Numbered from the stretch's first letter, positions 21,840-33,290 are shown. The stretch is 64,000 nt of DNA from Bactericera cockerelli (GCA_024516035.1 CM044958.1:46511205-46575204); one strand, 5' to 3'. Program-made: numbers and translations. Notes: generated from the letters alone by a model not told the origin.

Positions 21840-22476
21840 GGCGATTAGCTTTGTTAAAGCGGTATTAAAAAGGCGACAAACTTTGTTAAAGCATTGTTCA
21901 GGCCCTCCGGTATGTGTGCAAGTGTGCACTATTATCTATGAATGACGAGCAAAATAATCAATATTCAGTTTCTAAAACAAGGAAAACAATATTAAAATTT
22001 AGTATTTATCCATGCAGTTATTGCATAATATAAGAAAATCATTAAAATATAATGTTTTCAATGCGCAGTTTAATAACATAGGATGTTATTTAATGAGTTA
22101 ATGAATCAAGAGTTAAGAGCATAAACATCAAAGTTAAATGTTTTTATGTTTAGTTAATTAATAACAAAAGCATCGTAAAAAAATCTGATACTTTTGATGT
22201 CCGGGGTTCGCTCATACTTGGTGAGAAAAAATGAGTAGTTACTTATATGACGTTGCTTCACTTGAGTGATCTGATAGGGCTATCCAATCTTACCGGGTGA
22301 GGTGTTTTTCCCTTCCAAAGGTATTTTTTCCTAATGATAGGTATTTTTTATTCTTATTTTTTTTTTTTTTTTAATAAAATTTGTCTACAGAGCTAAAACT
22401 TTGATATAATCTTGATATAGTATCATTCACTTCATGTAATAAAGCTGCACCCGCTTGGCTAAGCAATCACACAGCA
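21840..22476. other. No gene; weak SINE scraps
   Basis: 22190-22300 has a decayed family A body ('tggtgagaaaaaatgagtag') joined to a 5S-like scrap. A poly-T run follows at ~22358. Otherwise unassigned. Confidence 0.4.
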
Positions 22477-22580
22477 CACGACACATCATACATCACACAC
22501 CAAATAAAACACATCACACAACACTCATCACACACACACACCACACCATACGAACACACCCACACCCTGACACCCACCTT
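22477..22580. repeat. CA-rich imperfect microsatellite
   Basis: A run of 'cacaca', 'acatcaca' and 'cacaccc' variants. The 68-codon frame over it is His/Thr-rich from composition only. Confidence 0.65.
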
Positions 22581-22869
22581 CGTACGGTAGAAAACAACAG
22601 AATGGCTGAATTCTTCATAGATGAATTCTGTCATGCATTGCTTAATGTGAGTAATGTTTAGTTCAGTTAATGATGATACTAATTATGCAATGACTGTGAT
22701 GAATTCTAACGTACTTTACGCCACATTATGATGAGACTATTAGTAGTGTTCTATGTCTTGATCTCCATTCTCCATCGTCAGTAGTTTACGTCTGAGCGCA
22801 CTGCAGTGCGCCAGGCCAAGTTCCAGCAAGCATGCCGGCAGTGTATCTTTACACGAACGAATTCAACCG

Positions 22870-23290
22870 GTTTTTCACACCCTTATATGAAGATATAAGG
22901 GTGTTCTAGATAAACGATATCAGAAACCAAGTTAAAGAAAACATACAAAATGAGGAACTCAGAAAACGGATTTTAATAAAAAGAAATGGTTCAGTACCAA
23001 GCAGTGGCGCAGGAAGGGGGGGGGGGGGTTGGGCACAAAAACACCCCCGATATTTTCAAGAAACCCCTGCAAAATAAATACGAGGAATATACGTAGTCTC
23101 TTCCGTCCTAAAAATCCCCCCCGAAATGTAGGTCTAGCTCCGCCACTGGTACCAAGGTAGCTTGGCCGCAAACTAGAGAATATCACTACCTTCATTACCT
23201 AAAACTTTTTGGATAGGAGCTTAGGAACTTGGCTCTTTTTTGAACGGTAGTTTTTTTGGGAGATTTTGATTACTCCTTGAGAAATTTCCG
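22870..23290 (-). repeat. Older dispersed repeat, family L, hosting a MITE
   Basis: Matches, in reverse, the sequence at ~28790-29260: 'aaccatttctttttat', 'gagttcctcat', 'tttgcggccaag' and 'gggccaagttcc'-like pieces occur in the same order. A 28 bp hairpin sits at 22877-22904 ('acacccttatat' and complement). Confidence 0.6.
23002..23148. mobile_element. hAT-like MITE with 8 bp target duplication
   Basis: 147 bp element beginning 'cagtggcgcagg' and ending with the near-complement of that string ('ctccgccactg'). Both sides carry the exact 8 bp 'gtaccaag' (22994-23001 and 23149-23156). CAG-type ends with 8 bp duplications are typical of hAT transposons. The interior has a G-run of about 14. Confidence 0.8.
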
Positions 23291-23869
23291 TCCAATTAAG
23301 TCCGCCTACTAAAATTATTGTTGCTCTAATTGAGTGCTTCCCAATTTATGATTTTTACGAGTTGTTGTCGCTGGTCTCTTGCCAGAGTCTGTCAGATTAG
23401 CCACCTAGCCAGCGTCGATGGTAATGGTTGAAAAACTAAACCACCGACCACTGGCTTTCAGTAAACCAGTTGAGAATAACAGTTATCGGTTGAACTGGTT
23501 AAACAGCGATAAAAGCGTTGTTTTGATGATCTAATTTATTTAAACCCGTCTACTTGCTGTTGAAGCACAATTTTCTCTTCCCTGTGAAATAAAACTCGCC
23601 TTATAATACGTACATATACCTGTACCATGTAGGTACCTATTATGAAACTCAACACATTAACCATAGTGCTGTAAAACATCTAAAAGGGAAATATGAGTGT
23701 TTTAAAACACCAAAAACACCGATTTCTCCTATTTAATATTTTTGAACATTAGCTCATTTCCTTTTTAGATGTTTTCCAAACTTTAGTACCTATACATATG
23801 AATGTACGAGTATATACTCGTATTTAACTTTTTATAAAAAATATCAGAGGCTGGCATTTCCGGCCCTAC
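23291..23869. other. No feature recognised
   Basis: AT-rich DNA, nothing identified. Confidence 0.4.
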
Positions 23870-24115
23870 ACAAGCTAGGTGAGGTTATTGCGTGGGTAGC
23901 TCGTACGATTCCCAGTGAATTGAGGGTAAAACCCCCGTCCTAAACAGGACTTTAAATCAAATAGAATCGTTGGCGTCAGGAAGGGCAACCAGTCGTAAAA
24001 ATGTTCTACAACCAACTAACCCCAACCATGAGGTTGAACAATGGCGACCTCAAGTAAGTTTGGGAAAGGCAAAGTGAAAGAAAACGGAATAAGAAGAAGA
24101 TTAAAAAGATTAAAC
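23870..24115 (+). repeat. SINE-tail and LINE 3'-end-like fragments
   Basis: 23880-23960 shares 'ggtgaggtta' and 'ggagggtaaaac'-like text with families D/F. 23965-24110 ('aggaagggcaaccag' to a GAAGAAG tail) matches a piece at 37878-37990 and resembles the 3' end of a LINE. Confidence 0.5.
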
Positions 24116-24401
24116 AAATAAACAACTGTCTTTTTTACAAATTCAGAATTATACCTTCGCCATGCATCATGCTAATAAATTCTCTCTTACGTTTATTAAT
24201 GATTACAATTTTTCCTTGTGTTGCAGGTAAGTGTGGCTTAGCATGCGGACTATAGTTACTATTGCATAATATGAGCGACCAGATATAAAGCAATGTAATT
24301 CACGTTCCGGTAAGTTTAATTGTCATAATTTTGTTAAGTTCATAGTGCATGTATACCTATACATATTATGTAATTATTAATTATGTATGTATTGTCAGAT
24401 A

Positions 24402-24755
24402 GCCAGCCTCCGTGGCGGAACGGTTCTGAGTACTGCCCGTCGCGCGTTGTTCAGAGATCCTTAGTTCGACTCCCGGTTGGAGCAGACTTTTCCCTTTCTG
24501 TTCCTTCCGAACACGTGAAGCTGGCATTCCCGGCCCTATCCAGACTGGGTGAGGTTAATGTGTGTAGCTGGTACGACTCCCAGCGAATGGAGGGTAAAAC
24601 CTCTGTCCTAACTATCTCAAATTAGGATGTGAAAACCAAATACAGAGAATCAATGGACATGAAAGGAGGTTAGACATTGGATCCAGGCGTCCATATAATA
24701 CTCTCACCACCGTGATATAGGTAGCTGATCCTATATCACGGAATTATAATTATTA
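24402..24755 (+). mobile_element. tRNA-derived SINE, family F
   Basis: Head 'cctccgtggcggaacggttc' and B-box-like 'agttcgactcccgg'. The body shares the 'ctgggtgaggttaatgtg' block with family D. The tail 'ctctcaccaccgtgatata' ends in 'aattataattatta'. Confidence 0.75.
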
Positions 24756-25042
24756 TCACTCTCAGTTGAGTGAAAAATTCCACTCACTAATATATTTTTT
24801 AGTTCTTTTCCTTTTGCCCAGTAAGCCTAGATAAGTTATTTTTCCCCAGTAAGCCTAGATTTTCCCCAGTAAGCCATTACTTTGTCACTGCTCGAGATTA
24901 CGTGAAGAAGAATATCTATCTTGCTTTGTACTTAACTTTCATAGAAGAAAAATTAAGCGCGCGTGTTGCAGTGATGTCAGAATTTCGCAAGACAAGGAAC
25001 TGTTCAGAACCTTGAGTGTGCTACTCTGTATCCTTATCATAA

Positions 25043-25240
25043 TAATTATAATATCGCCTTATTTATACTTCTCGATTAGGACTAATGAGCACCATTATTC
25101 CAGCAGTAAACCCAAGACATATTATTATGTGGTCAAAATCCCAAATGGGAGGATAACTAGTTATGTCCCGGCTGAGTTTCGAACCCACGACCCTGGATTA
25201 CCAGTCAGACGCCTTGACCATTGAGCTACCGAGACATACT
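25043..25240 (-). mobile_element. tRNA-derived SINE, family C
   Basis: Near-complete copy. On the minus strand the head has 'tagctcaatggtcaaggcgt' and 'gggttcgaaact', with the characteristic 'ggaataatggtgctcattag' body. Confidence 0.75.
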
Positions 25241-25259
25241 TATGTACGAGAGTCCCTGC

Positions 25260-25360
25260 AATGTTCTGGTGCCCACCTCCGTGCTGCAACGGTAGTGACC
25301 CCTGTCCATGGTCCAGAGATCCAGAGTTCAATAATCCTCAGGTTCGCAGAATTTTCTATC
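25260..25360 (+). repeat. Degraded family F head
   Basis: 'tccgtgctgcaacggtagtg' and 'ccagagatccagagttcaat' resemble the start of family F. Confidence 0.45.
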
Positions 25361-25402
25361 TGAAATTTTTGTTACCTCTGAAGTATTGGTAGTCCAGTGT
25401 CC

Positions 25403-25617
25403 GTGCACTGGTAGTCAAGTGGTCAACGCGCTAATCTGCTAATCCAGGTAGTGTTGGGATCCAATGGTTCGAATCCCACACAGTGCATGAATTTTTCCTC
25501 ATTAGTTTGAGTATGTGACCACATAATAATAAGACTCTGAGGGTTGTGTGGTAGAAAATGCTGTGAGCATTAACCTGACCTGGTGGTTACCTTCCACTGA
25601 AGAGTATTATTATTATT
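25403..25617 (+). mobile_element. tRNA-derived SINE, family B
   Basis: Reference copy of the family: 'tggtagtcaagtggtcaacg' (A-box region), 'atggttcgaatcccac' (B-box), 'gtgaccacataataataag', 'ctgacctggtggttacc', ending in an 'attattatt' tail. Confidence 0.8.
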
Positions 25618-26039
25618 AAGTATGTAAAACAACCGGCTCAAAACAGGCTGAGTGAGGTTAATGTGGCTGCGATTCCCAGCGATTGAAAGATCCTTGTCCT
25701 GAATAACTCATATCAGTACAATTCCAATAAATTTGGTGTATTCAACGACGCGACGCTGGCTTTGTGCACTTTGTATACAATTTTGTTTCTTTGAACGAGT
25801 AAATGTTTTACATGTCTCAACTGAATTGTTGTTCTACTTCTTCATCTTCTGCTACTGACACCCAGTATATTTAAAATGCGATATTTCATATTTCGCCTAG
25901 CGAGAATGTTACAATGCCGCTAATTGTTTGGTCATACATCGCGCGCTGGTGGTTACAGGGGGTACCATAGGTTAATTTACGAAGAGATTGAAATGTGGCC
26001 TTCAACCTAGGCGGGCCACTCCGGGACAGTGTGACATTC
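25618..26039. other. No gene; short SINE-tail scrap
   Basis: 25630-25760 carries a decayed family D/F tail. Otherwise nothing recognised. Confidence 0.4.
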
Positions 26040-26230
26040 TATACAGGGTGGTTTCCCAGTTTGAAACGTCATACAAAATACACACGGATCTCTAAATAAA
26101 GTATAATTCACCAATGTTTTATACAGGGTGGTTCTCGAGTTTGAAACGTTTTACACAATAATTATACACTGTACAGGTCACGTAGATCGAAATAAAGCCA
26201 AGAAACAAAGTATAATCCACCCATGTTTAA
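26040..26230 (+). repeat. Tandem duplication of a transposon-end-like segment
   Basis: 'atacagggtggttt' then 'gtttgaaacgt', and 'aagtataattcaccaatgttt'-like text, occur twice about 80-100 bases apart. The 'acagggtggtt' start resembles Tc1/mariner-type ends. Confidence 0.5.
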
Positions 26231-26448
26231 AAAAAATCCAAGGAAGACGCCTAAGAATAAAAGAGCCACCCGAGGCATGGCCCTATGTTTATTTTATCCT
26301 TCTCTACGCAATGAGGCATTGCCGTACATCGTTTCGGGACTGAATCCGGTGCCACCGCTAAGGGACAACTCCTTCGTGTGAGAATCCTCTTGTGGTGACA
26401 AAGTGCGGGGGTCGAGCTAGTATTGATCATATAATACGGTTTTACCGA
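26231..26448. other. No feature recognised
   Basis: The 184-codon minus-strand frame that crosses here (26805-26251) also runs through a SINE and has no family features, so I do not call it a gene. Confidence 0.4.
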
Positions 26449-26545
26449 CCTCAGTAGCTTGATTGATGGACTTGTAATTGGAGATCGGTGGTTCCAGTCC
26501 CAAGTTAAGCAATAATTTAGTAAAGCTAGTTTGAGTATTTCTAAT
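26449..26545 (+). repeat. tRNA-like SINE head, family E
   Basis: 'cgacctcagtagcttgat' followed by 'ggtggttccagtcccaag' and 'gtttgagtatttctaatat'. Confidence 0.6.
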
Positions 26546-27349
26546 ATAACGATTGTTATCAACACAAATATGTAAACCTGAGTTCCTTTCGAAATATAAA
26601 CGTTGTATGCAAATTCAAACTCAAAACTCAATATTATTACAAGTAAAACACATTTTCCTATGTTTGAGTAGAGGGAAAAGATCCCAAAATGTAGATATGA
26701 TAACTTTTCATGCAATACGGCTTGCAATGTCCTGTCCTGAGTGGAAACACTTTGGTCCAAAGTAGCGGACATTTTATTGACCTCATGAATGGACCAGCAA
26801 GTCAAAAATCTTTAAACCGGTTCGATTTTTTCTTATCTCCATCGGATACACTTGACTCCAAGAATTTTGAAGAATTGTTTCGCAAGAAAATAATACGAGA
26901 GAGAATGTCATTATTGAATTTGTCCTGCAGCTGTAAGGCCAAGAGGTTTGACAAATAATACGAGTCTAGTGCACATGTTTGAAGTTCAAAGAAATTACAT
27001 CATTGACCGTAATTTTAGGCGATTTTCCAGATACACTGACACGATTAAAAATCAGACCCCTGGCACTTTAAAGCATCCTCATTGTATTGTATATTGTATT
27101 TTATTTTTCTTAAATAGTCTTATCAGTAGGTCCTACAGAAATCAAGTTTGAATTTTGACAAAATTCTATGTCATTAGAGTTTCGAAATTTTCGGTTCAGT
27201 GCCACCACATTTGGTGTCCAGTGTTGGGCCAAACTTTGGTGTTTGAAGCCCCCAAAAGTGGACCGAACAATATTTTATTTTAAAACCCAGCGAGTGGGGA
27301 CAATAGTGAATGAAAGGTTTTTTTGTCCTGATGTTTGATGTGACATTTT
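26546..27349. other. No feature recognised
   Basis: No exon or repeat family identified. Confidence 0.4.
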
Positions 27350-27520
27350 TTTTTTTGGTTTAACGTCGCTTTCAACTGCTTAGTCATATCACGACGGGGC
27401 TTTTACCCTCAATTCGTAGGAAACCCTCAAAGCAGATACTCAAATTATCCTCAGGCAGTTTGAATGAGCCCGGGAATAGCCAGCATCACGGAGGTTGGAA
27501 CGGTCACCCATCCAAGTCAA
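27350..27520 (-). repeat. 5S-type SINE (family D), partial
   Basis: Reversed family D tail from 'ggtttaacgtcgctttc' to 'gaacggtcacccatccaag', reaching the 5S box C complement. The rest of the head is missing. Confidence 0.65.
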
Positions 27521-27681
27521 CAAAATTCAGGTCCATTCAGGGTTCTCTTACATCCAGGTGCGACTGAACTAGAACATAATTCTATGAACTGTCGTTTGAC
27601 TGGCCCTGTAGTCGCCACGTCTGGTCTGCATGGATTTGCCAATGCAATGCAAGAGGTGTGTGACCACCGATTATATTTATA

Positions 27682-28239
27682 CAGGGTGCGGCGCGGTTAT
27701 GTCCCATTTTGAATCGCTTAGTGTGAAGCCGCACTTCTAATTAGACAAGTTCAAACAATGTTAGAAGATACACAAACTACTAATTTTTTCGATTCAATTT
27801 AGCTCTATTGTCAAAATGATTTTATCAAAGCAACAGAAAGCTTATTGCGTGGAGAGTTATTTTTCGAAAAATAATTGTATCGTAGCAGTACAGCGGGAGT
27901 TTGACATTGCACACCAAACTGTATGACAAAATATGCGTTATTGGAGTGACAACAACCCTAGGGAACTTCATGAAAACTCCCTCCATGCAGATCGAGTTAC
28001 AGTTTGGTGTGCAATGTCAAACTTCCGCTGTTCTGCTACGATACACTTATTTTTCGAAAAATAACTTTCCACGCAATAAGCTTTCTGTTGCTTTGATAAA
28101 ATCATTATGACAACTGAGCTCAATTGAATCGAAAAAATTAGTAGTTTGTGCATCTTCTAACTTTGTTTGAACTTGTCTAATTAGAAATGCGGCTTCACAC
28201 TGGGCGATTCAAAATGGGACATAACCGCGCCGCACCCTG
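27682..28239. mobile_element. Foldback Tc1/mariner-like element built from a transposase 5' end
   Basis: Two arms of ~240 bp (27682-27925 and 28000-28239) are near-perfect inverted copies around a 74 bp spacer. TA flanks both ends and the termini are 'cagggtgcggcgcgg'. Each arm carries the start of a transposase-like frame (LSKQQKAYCVESYFSKN) of the DUF4817 helix-turn-helix type. The left arm then runs into a stop and, via the spacer, a DDE-region-like VTVWCAMSNF. A full-length transposon probably lost its interior and duplicated one end in inverse orientation. No intact transposase remains. Confidence 0.8.
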
Positions 28240-28789
28240 TAGATCAAGCGTGTTAGCATTGATATTTGATCCAGGCGACTCATATTTGATTCTAGAAGAT
28301 TCCGTGCCAGTGTGAGGGTTAGAGTGAAGGTCTGTGAACTTCTGTGATAGTACTCTATCTGTGTTGATAGTGATATCTGTGCTGATCATAGAGATATGGT
28401 GGAGAGTTCTAGAATAAGATTGCCTAGTCACTCACCTGTCACATATGAGTGCTAGTAATATATATGTTGCAGAATTTGGATAGCTTTGGGGTGCGTTTAT
28501 CAGTCACGTTAAACAGGGTGATGTATCAGTAGTCAGCTGATCAGTGCTTCTGGTTTTTTTATGTTATATTCTTTGACAGTTTATAAATGTACTCTAAGGG
28601 CGAAATGAATACACAAAATCCAGATCTTAAGTCATTGACTTAGCATTGGTTTTCCCCATCTAAGACAATATGCAAAATCTAGACTTATCTCCACACAGAG
28701 GTATTACAAAAGCGTCTATTAATTCCGCGCTAAAACTATCTTTATTATTAATTTAAAAAATACTTGGGTTTACGCCATATTTCCCTGCT
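28240..28789. other. No feature recognised
   Basis: AT-rich, no exon or repeat family identified. Confidence 0.4.
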
Positions 28790-29260
28790 AGAGAAATATA
28801 TAATCCCCCAAGAGAACTACTGAAAAAAGGGCCAAGTTCCAGACCAAAAAGTTTTCCCATGAAGGTAGGAATATCTTGTTTGCGGCCAAGTCACCCTGGT
28901 ACTAAACCATTTCTTTTTATAATAATAATGCTTTTTCTTTGTGTTATTATGTCACAATTTTAGTGGGTAGCGCAGAATCATAGGACTTTACCTCTTTAAT
29001 TTACAATATCTTGTATTGTGTTTTTGCCTAAGATTCTGCCACTGGTCGCTGCTTCACATTAAAGCAGCTACTCATTTTTCTTCACGAGGTATGATTGGAC
29101 CCCGAATATCCAAGTACAGAGCAGAAAAATCCTCCCCCGCTGGGAATCGAACCCAGGTCACCATGTGTGCAATGCCTAGCGCGCTAACTCGCTCTGCCAC
29201 AGTGACCATTTCTTTTTATTAAAAAGCGTTTACTGAGTTCCTCATTATTTTATCTAATAC
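28790..29260 (+). repeat. Older dispersed repeat, family L, hosting a SINE
   Basis: Second copy of the repeat at 22870-23290, in the opposite orientation. It lacks the hAT-like MITE (empty site around 'ctggtactaaacc') but has a family A SINE at 28921-29204. Confidence 0.6.
28921..29204 (-). mobile_element. Full-length tRNA-derived SINE, family A, with target duplication
   Basis: 284 bp copy on the minus strand flanked by an exact 15 bp duplication 'accatttctttttat' (28906-28920 and 29205-29219). On the minus strand: head 'gtcactgtggcagagcgag', B-box 'gggttcgattccc', tail ending in a short 'cattattatt' run. The perfect duplication implies a recent insertion. Confidence 0.85.
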
Positions 29261-29961
29261 ATAGCTACTCAGTGACTGATTGATTAATTAGGTTAAAGGC
29301 TGATCAGTGTGATAAGACTCAAATTAACGCACAGAGAAGATGAAAATTCTTATCAGTTGTATTGACTAGTAGGACGCGCGATTTGCAATGCCTTGCCAAT
29401 ATTCATTTTTAGCAACAGACTAAAACAAATATACATCTACATTGTACATGTACAAGTTATGCATGGCCAAGTCAATGTGGGTGTGAGCTCTTTCAATGCT
29501 GAACTGTACAACAGTAAATTAATTGTGCCAAAATATATTATTCTGTCAAATTTGTTTTGGATTTTTTTTTTAATTTTCAGTCTAGATGTATCCCTCCCTT
29601 TCCATCTTTTTATATTAATGTAGATAATATAATATTATTATTAACAATAACTTTTGTATAATATTATTATTAATCAACACAAGTTGTAACTTTATTATAC
29701 AAATAGTTACACAGAAGAAAAGTATAGGTAATATTAGAATAAGTATAATAATTATAATTATAGTTGGGCTACAGCAGTGTCCCTATAGGGTTCACTGTAG
29801 GTTGGTCCCGAGGTGGTTTATTAAAGAAACATCTGAATGCGCTTCAAACAAACGTCTCTGCATAACAAAATCAGCTGATGAGACAAATGACCCAGGCATC
29901 CCTACAGTGAGGACTCTACATACACATACCACCCTAAAGGTTTATTTATGTCTTTAGAGGG
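29261..29961. other. No feature recognised
   Basis: AT-rich, with 'attattattaa' runs near 29630-29680. No exon or repeat family identified. Confidence 0.4.
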
Positions 29962-30251
29962 AGTCACTGTGGCAGAGCGAGTTAGCGCGCTAGGCATTGC
30001 ACACATGGTGACCTGGGTTCGATTCCCAGCGGGGGAGGATTTTTTCTGCTCTGTACTTGGATGTTCGGGGTCCACTCATACCTCGTGAGGAAAAATGAGT
30101 AGCTGCTTTAATGTGAAGCAGCGACCAGTGGCAGAATCTTAGGCAAAAAAAATAATACAAGATATTGTAAATTAAAGTGGTAAAGTCCTATGCTTCTGCG
30201 CTACCCACTAAAATTGTGACATAATAACACAAAGAAAAAGCATTATTATTA
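29962..30251 (+). mobile_element. Full-length tRNA-derived SINE, family A (reference copy)
   Basis: 290 bp element between exact 16 bp target duplications 'ttatgtctttagaggg' (29946-29961 and 30252-30267). Starts 'agtcactgtggcagagcgag', has the B-box 'gggttcgattccc', a conserved body with 'cctcgtgaggaaaa', a 'ctacccactaaaattgtgac' 3' region and an 'attattatt' tail. Confidence 0.9.
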
Positions 30252-30267
30252 TTATGTCTTTAGAGGG

Positions 30268-30780
30268 GTCAACCCGCACACATTTTCAACTGTAAAGATA
30301 GATAAAAAAATGACAAATTCCAGTGAAAATGTGGTTTTTGCGGCGTTTGGTACCGGACACAGAGCCTTGTTCTTCTGAGCAAAACAAGTCCAAGATCTTG
30401 TTTTCCTTATTCTGAAAGTTGTCGTATTTATCTTAAACAATATTATGCTGTTGAATCCCACAAGAATTTGCTTAAGTCGTCTAAAACCAGGAAGTTTTTA
30501 TTTTCTTGAAAAATTTGATAATATCTAATTATCCACAGGAGGTCCTAAAGACCGTCTTTCCGTGCGTAATAGAAATTAATAATTTACAAGTTCATGTTGC
30601 TGTTTATTTATCTAGTTTTAAGACGTCATCTCCAGGGGTGTCTTCAATTTCTGAGTTTATACATAATTTATAGTTTTTTTTCAACAAATACTTTTCATCT
30701 TCATAAATATCTTGTAAAAAAAATCAAGTGTTATATAATGCAAAGCATGTGTTGGGCCAGTTTTGTTGTGTTCTCTTTTA
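30268..30780. other. No feature recognised
   Basis: AT-rich, nothing identified. Confidence 0.4.
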
Positions 30781-30988
30781 TTTTAATTTGGGTTTAATTT
30801 CGCTTTCCACTGCACAGTCACGACGGGGGTGTTACCCTCCATTCGCAGGAAACTCACAATCCTGCAACCCACATTAATCTCACCTAGACTGGGTTGGGCC
30901 GACATGACAAAGTCTTCACCTTGCTGGAAGTTGCTTAAATTCGGTGATCCTACGAGAACCGGTGATTTCAATGCGCCATCGGCGCTGG
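30781..30988 (-). mobile_element. SINE with 5S-rRNA-like head (family D), near full length
   Basis: On the minus strand: a head with 'ccggttctcgtaggatcacc' and 'aagcaacttccagcaagg' in 5S order, then the 'ggttgcaggattgtgag'-type body, 'cccccgtcgtgac', and a tail 'aattaaacccaaatt'. Confidence 0.75.
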
Positions 30989-31454
30989 CTTGTGTTCTTC
31001 TTTTATTTCCCTATTATCTTGTTTTTGAAAAAACTCATCTCCTAGACACATCTTCCGTGTTGCAAAATTTACAAGGACTATAACTCAGTCCTATCATGTC
31101 TGTTCGTTGAAATCTACATGTCGGTCAGCTTTGAGTGACTTTTATTTTTATTTTTTATCTCAAATGTTTTTTTCTTTTTTTTATATTCGTCTTTTTCTTT
31201 CTTTCTTTCTTTGAGAACCTTGGATTTAACATTTTATTTTCTTGATCAGTTCATCAGTCAATAGTTTGCAAAAATGCTCTTTAGAAACTTTCGTATCTTC
31301 TTTATACGCTACGAGAAATTTTCAAGACCAAAAGAGAAAGCGAATTTAGCCGAAACGAGACACCATCTTTTCATAGCTTCATGACGATATTACTTGACGA
31401 TATTACTTCAAGTCTTAACTTCCATCACAACAGTTATATTACTTATGTGTTAAC
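30989..31454. other. No gene; CTTT microsatellite
   Basis: A short (cttt)n/(ttct)n run at ~31185-31215. The rest is unassigned. Confidence 0.45.
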
Positions 31455-31665
31455 TGTAGTCAGTAAGTCACCGTGGCCACGTGGGTAGCGCAGTAGGCTT
31501 GCAAGCACGGTGCCCTGGGTTCAAACCCCAGCAGAACAGGTTTTTCTTACTCTGTACTTGGATGTCCGCGGGGTCTACTCATACCTCGTGAGCAAAAATG
31601 AGAAGCTGCTTTCATGTGAGGAGCGACCAGTGGCAGAATTGTAGGCAAAAATAAGATCTAAGAAT
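31455..31665 (+). mobile_element. tRNA-derived SINE, family A variant
   Basis: 'ccgtggccacgtgggtagcg' (A-box region), 'ctgggttcaaaccccag' (B-box) and 'tcatacctcgtgagcaaaa'. Confidence 0.7.
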
Positions 31666-31769
31666 ATGAGAAGAACTGAAGTCGGTGATAAAGAGCTAGT
31701 AGCATCGACATCACAAGATCTAATGCTAATGCATCATATCTCCAAACAACCACCATATTTCAATATCAA

Positions 31770-31935
31770 TCTCGTAATGCCAACTGGTCGTTGCCCACTC
31801 TACAACTACACCAATTGTCCTCACGAGGCTAGGGTAGACAGAGTACAGAGCCGAAAAAACTCCGACCCCGCGGGGAATCGAAGCCGGGTCACCTGTAATG
31901 CGAGCCTGTAGCATGCTACAACCAGGCCTAGGTGA
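31770..31935 (-). mobile_element. tRNA-derived SINE, family A variant
   Basis: Reverse orientation: 'gacccggcttcgattcccc', 'tacctaacctcgtgagg'-like body and 'aacgaccagttgg'. It lies ~100 bases after the preceding family A copy in a head-to-head layout. Confidence 0.65.
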
Positions 31936-32194
31936 CTACTACACTGCTGGTATTTCCGCCTCACGAGGACTTGTGAGGTTAATGCACCTGCGCGCCGGGT
32001 AGTTTTAATGACTAAAGTAAAACCCCGCCTCGTCATGATACTCCTACATAATTTTATGACGACATTGACCACTCTAATCTCCTCATAATATTCAACCAAA
32101 TGACCACAGCTTAGTCACAAGTCATGTTGAACTTTTAACTCTAATGTCCAAACGACCGTAGTTGTAGCTTTAAACCCCTAAGTAAGAATCACCG

Positions 32195-32475
32195 ACATAT
32201 ACATAACTAGCCGTTTGCCCGTGCTTTGCAACGGGCCTAAATTTAAAATTTACTAAGGCATGGCCGTACTGCTGGACAGCAATGCCTTTTTGAACTTTTT
32301 ATAATTTTTCTGGACAAAGCGATAATGGTTTTGGGGGGGTCAATTCTGAGACATTTTTCGCTATCTCTTACCGTTTTGGCTAAACAACTCCGGACAAACA
32401 AACAAACAAACATAGGTAGGTAGGTAGGTAGGTAGGTAGGTAGTCCTTTTTTCTGTTTTATATATAGAGATATGC
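32195..32475. repeat. Dispersed repeat with a (GTAG)n microsatellite
   Basis: Starts 'actagccgtttgcccgtgct' and ends 'ttttatatatagagat', a pattern common to old arthropod transposon remnants. It includes (ggta)n at ~32413-32443. No coding frame survives. Confidence 0.5.
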
Positions 32476-32559
32476 TACCCGAAACCGGAACAAATGTCTT
32501 ATGAAAACGTTGGCCAAATAACAACACACTGGTCACCGATAAGGTCATTCATAATTCCT

Positions 32560-33010
32560 AATAATAAGTTAGAAGTGATGAGCATCATTCAGACTCGAAC
32601 CTAAAGACGCAACTTTTAAAAATTATAGTGGTTCGACCAAATGACCACTGTAGATGAATGTGGCGTTAATCCCCAAATTCAACCAGATAATACGTAAATA
32701 TTATGTTACGCGAATCCAAATGGCTTTTTAAGAAATTGACCACATGATACCTACTGCGTGCGGGCTTGGTAACCAAATATTCAATAATTACTATGAGTAA
32801 ATATGTATAATGACTTGATGAGCGTTGAGACTCGATACTAAAGACGCAATTTTCAGAAATAATAAGATATATACAACCAAATCACCACTATATATTTGAA
32901 TGTGGCGTTAAACCCCAAAGTCAAGCAAATAACACACAGAAACCAATGAATTTTTAAGAAATTGAACACATACCACATGATACGCACTGCACGGGTGTTG
33001 GAAAACACAC
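32560..33010 (+). repeat. Diverged ~245 bp tandem duplication
   Basis: The ordered phrases 'actaaagacgcaa', 'tgaatgtggcgtta', 'ttttaagaaattga' and 'cacatgata' occur twice, at ~32600-32750 and ~32840-32985. Confidence 0.55.
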
Positions 33011-33156
33011 ATGAGATAATTCATAATGAATTAGTAAGCACGTTGATATTTCATCCTATAAAGTCCTAATTATTACCGAAATTATAGCAACTGGTTGCGT
33101 CATTAGTGGTTTATAAATTATTGTGATGAATATTAAAATTCCGGGATTTTCAGTTT

Positions 33157-33290
33157 CATTAGGACTAATGGGTCCCATTATTCCAGTAGTAAGCCCACAC
33201 ATGTAATTGTTTGTGGTCAAAAATCCTAAATGGGAGAATATCTTGTCATGCCCCGCGTGGGTTTCAAACCTGCGACCTCTGGAATACTCA
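33157..33290 (-). repeat. SINE family C fragment
   Basis: 'attaggactaatgggtccc' through 'gcgacctctgga'. The head end is missing. Confidence 0.6.

Noticed and set aside
26251..26805. 184-codon minus-strand frame
   Set aside because: Crosses a family E SINE and has no domain, signal or splice support.
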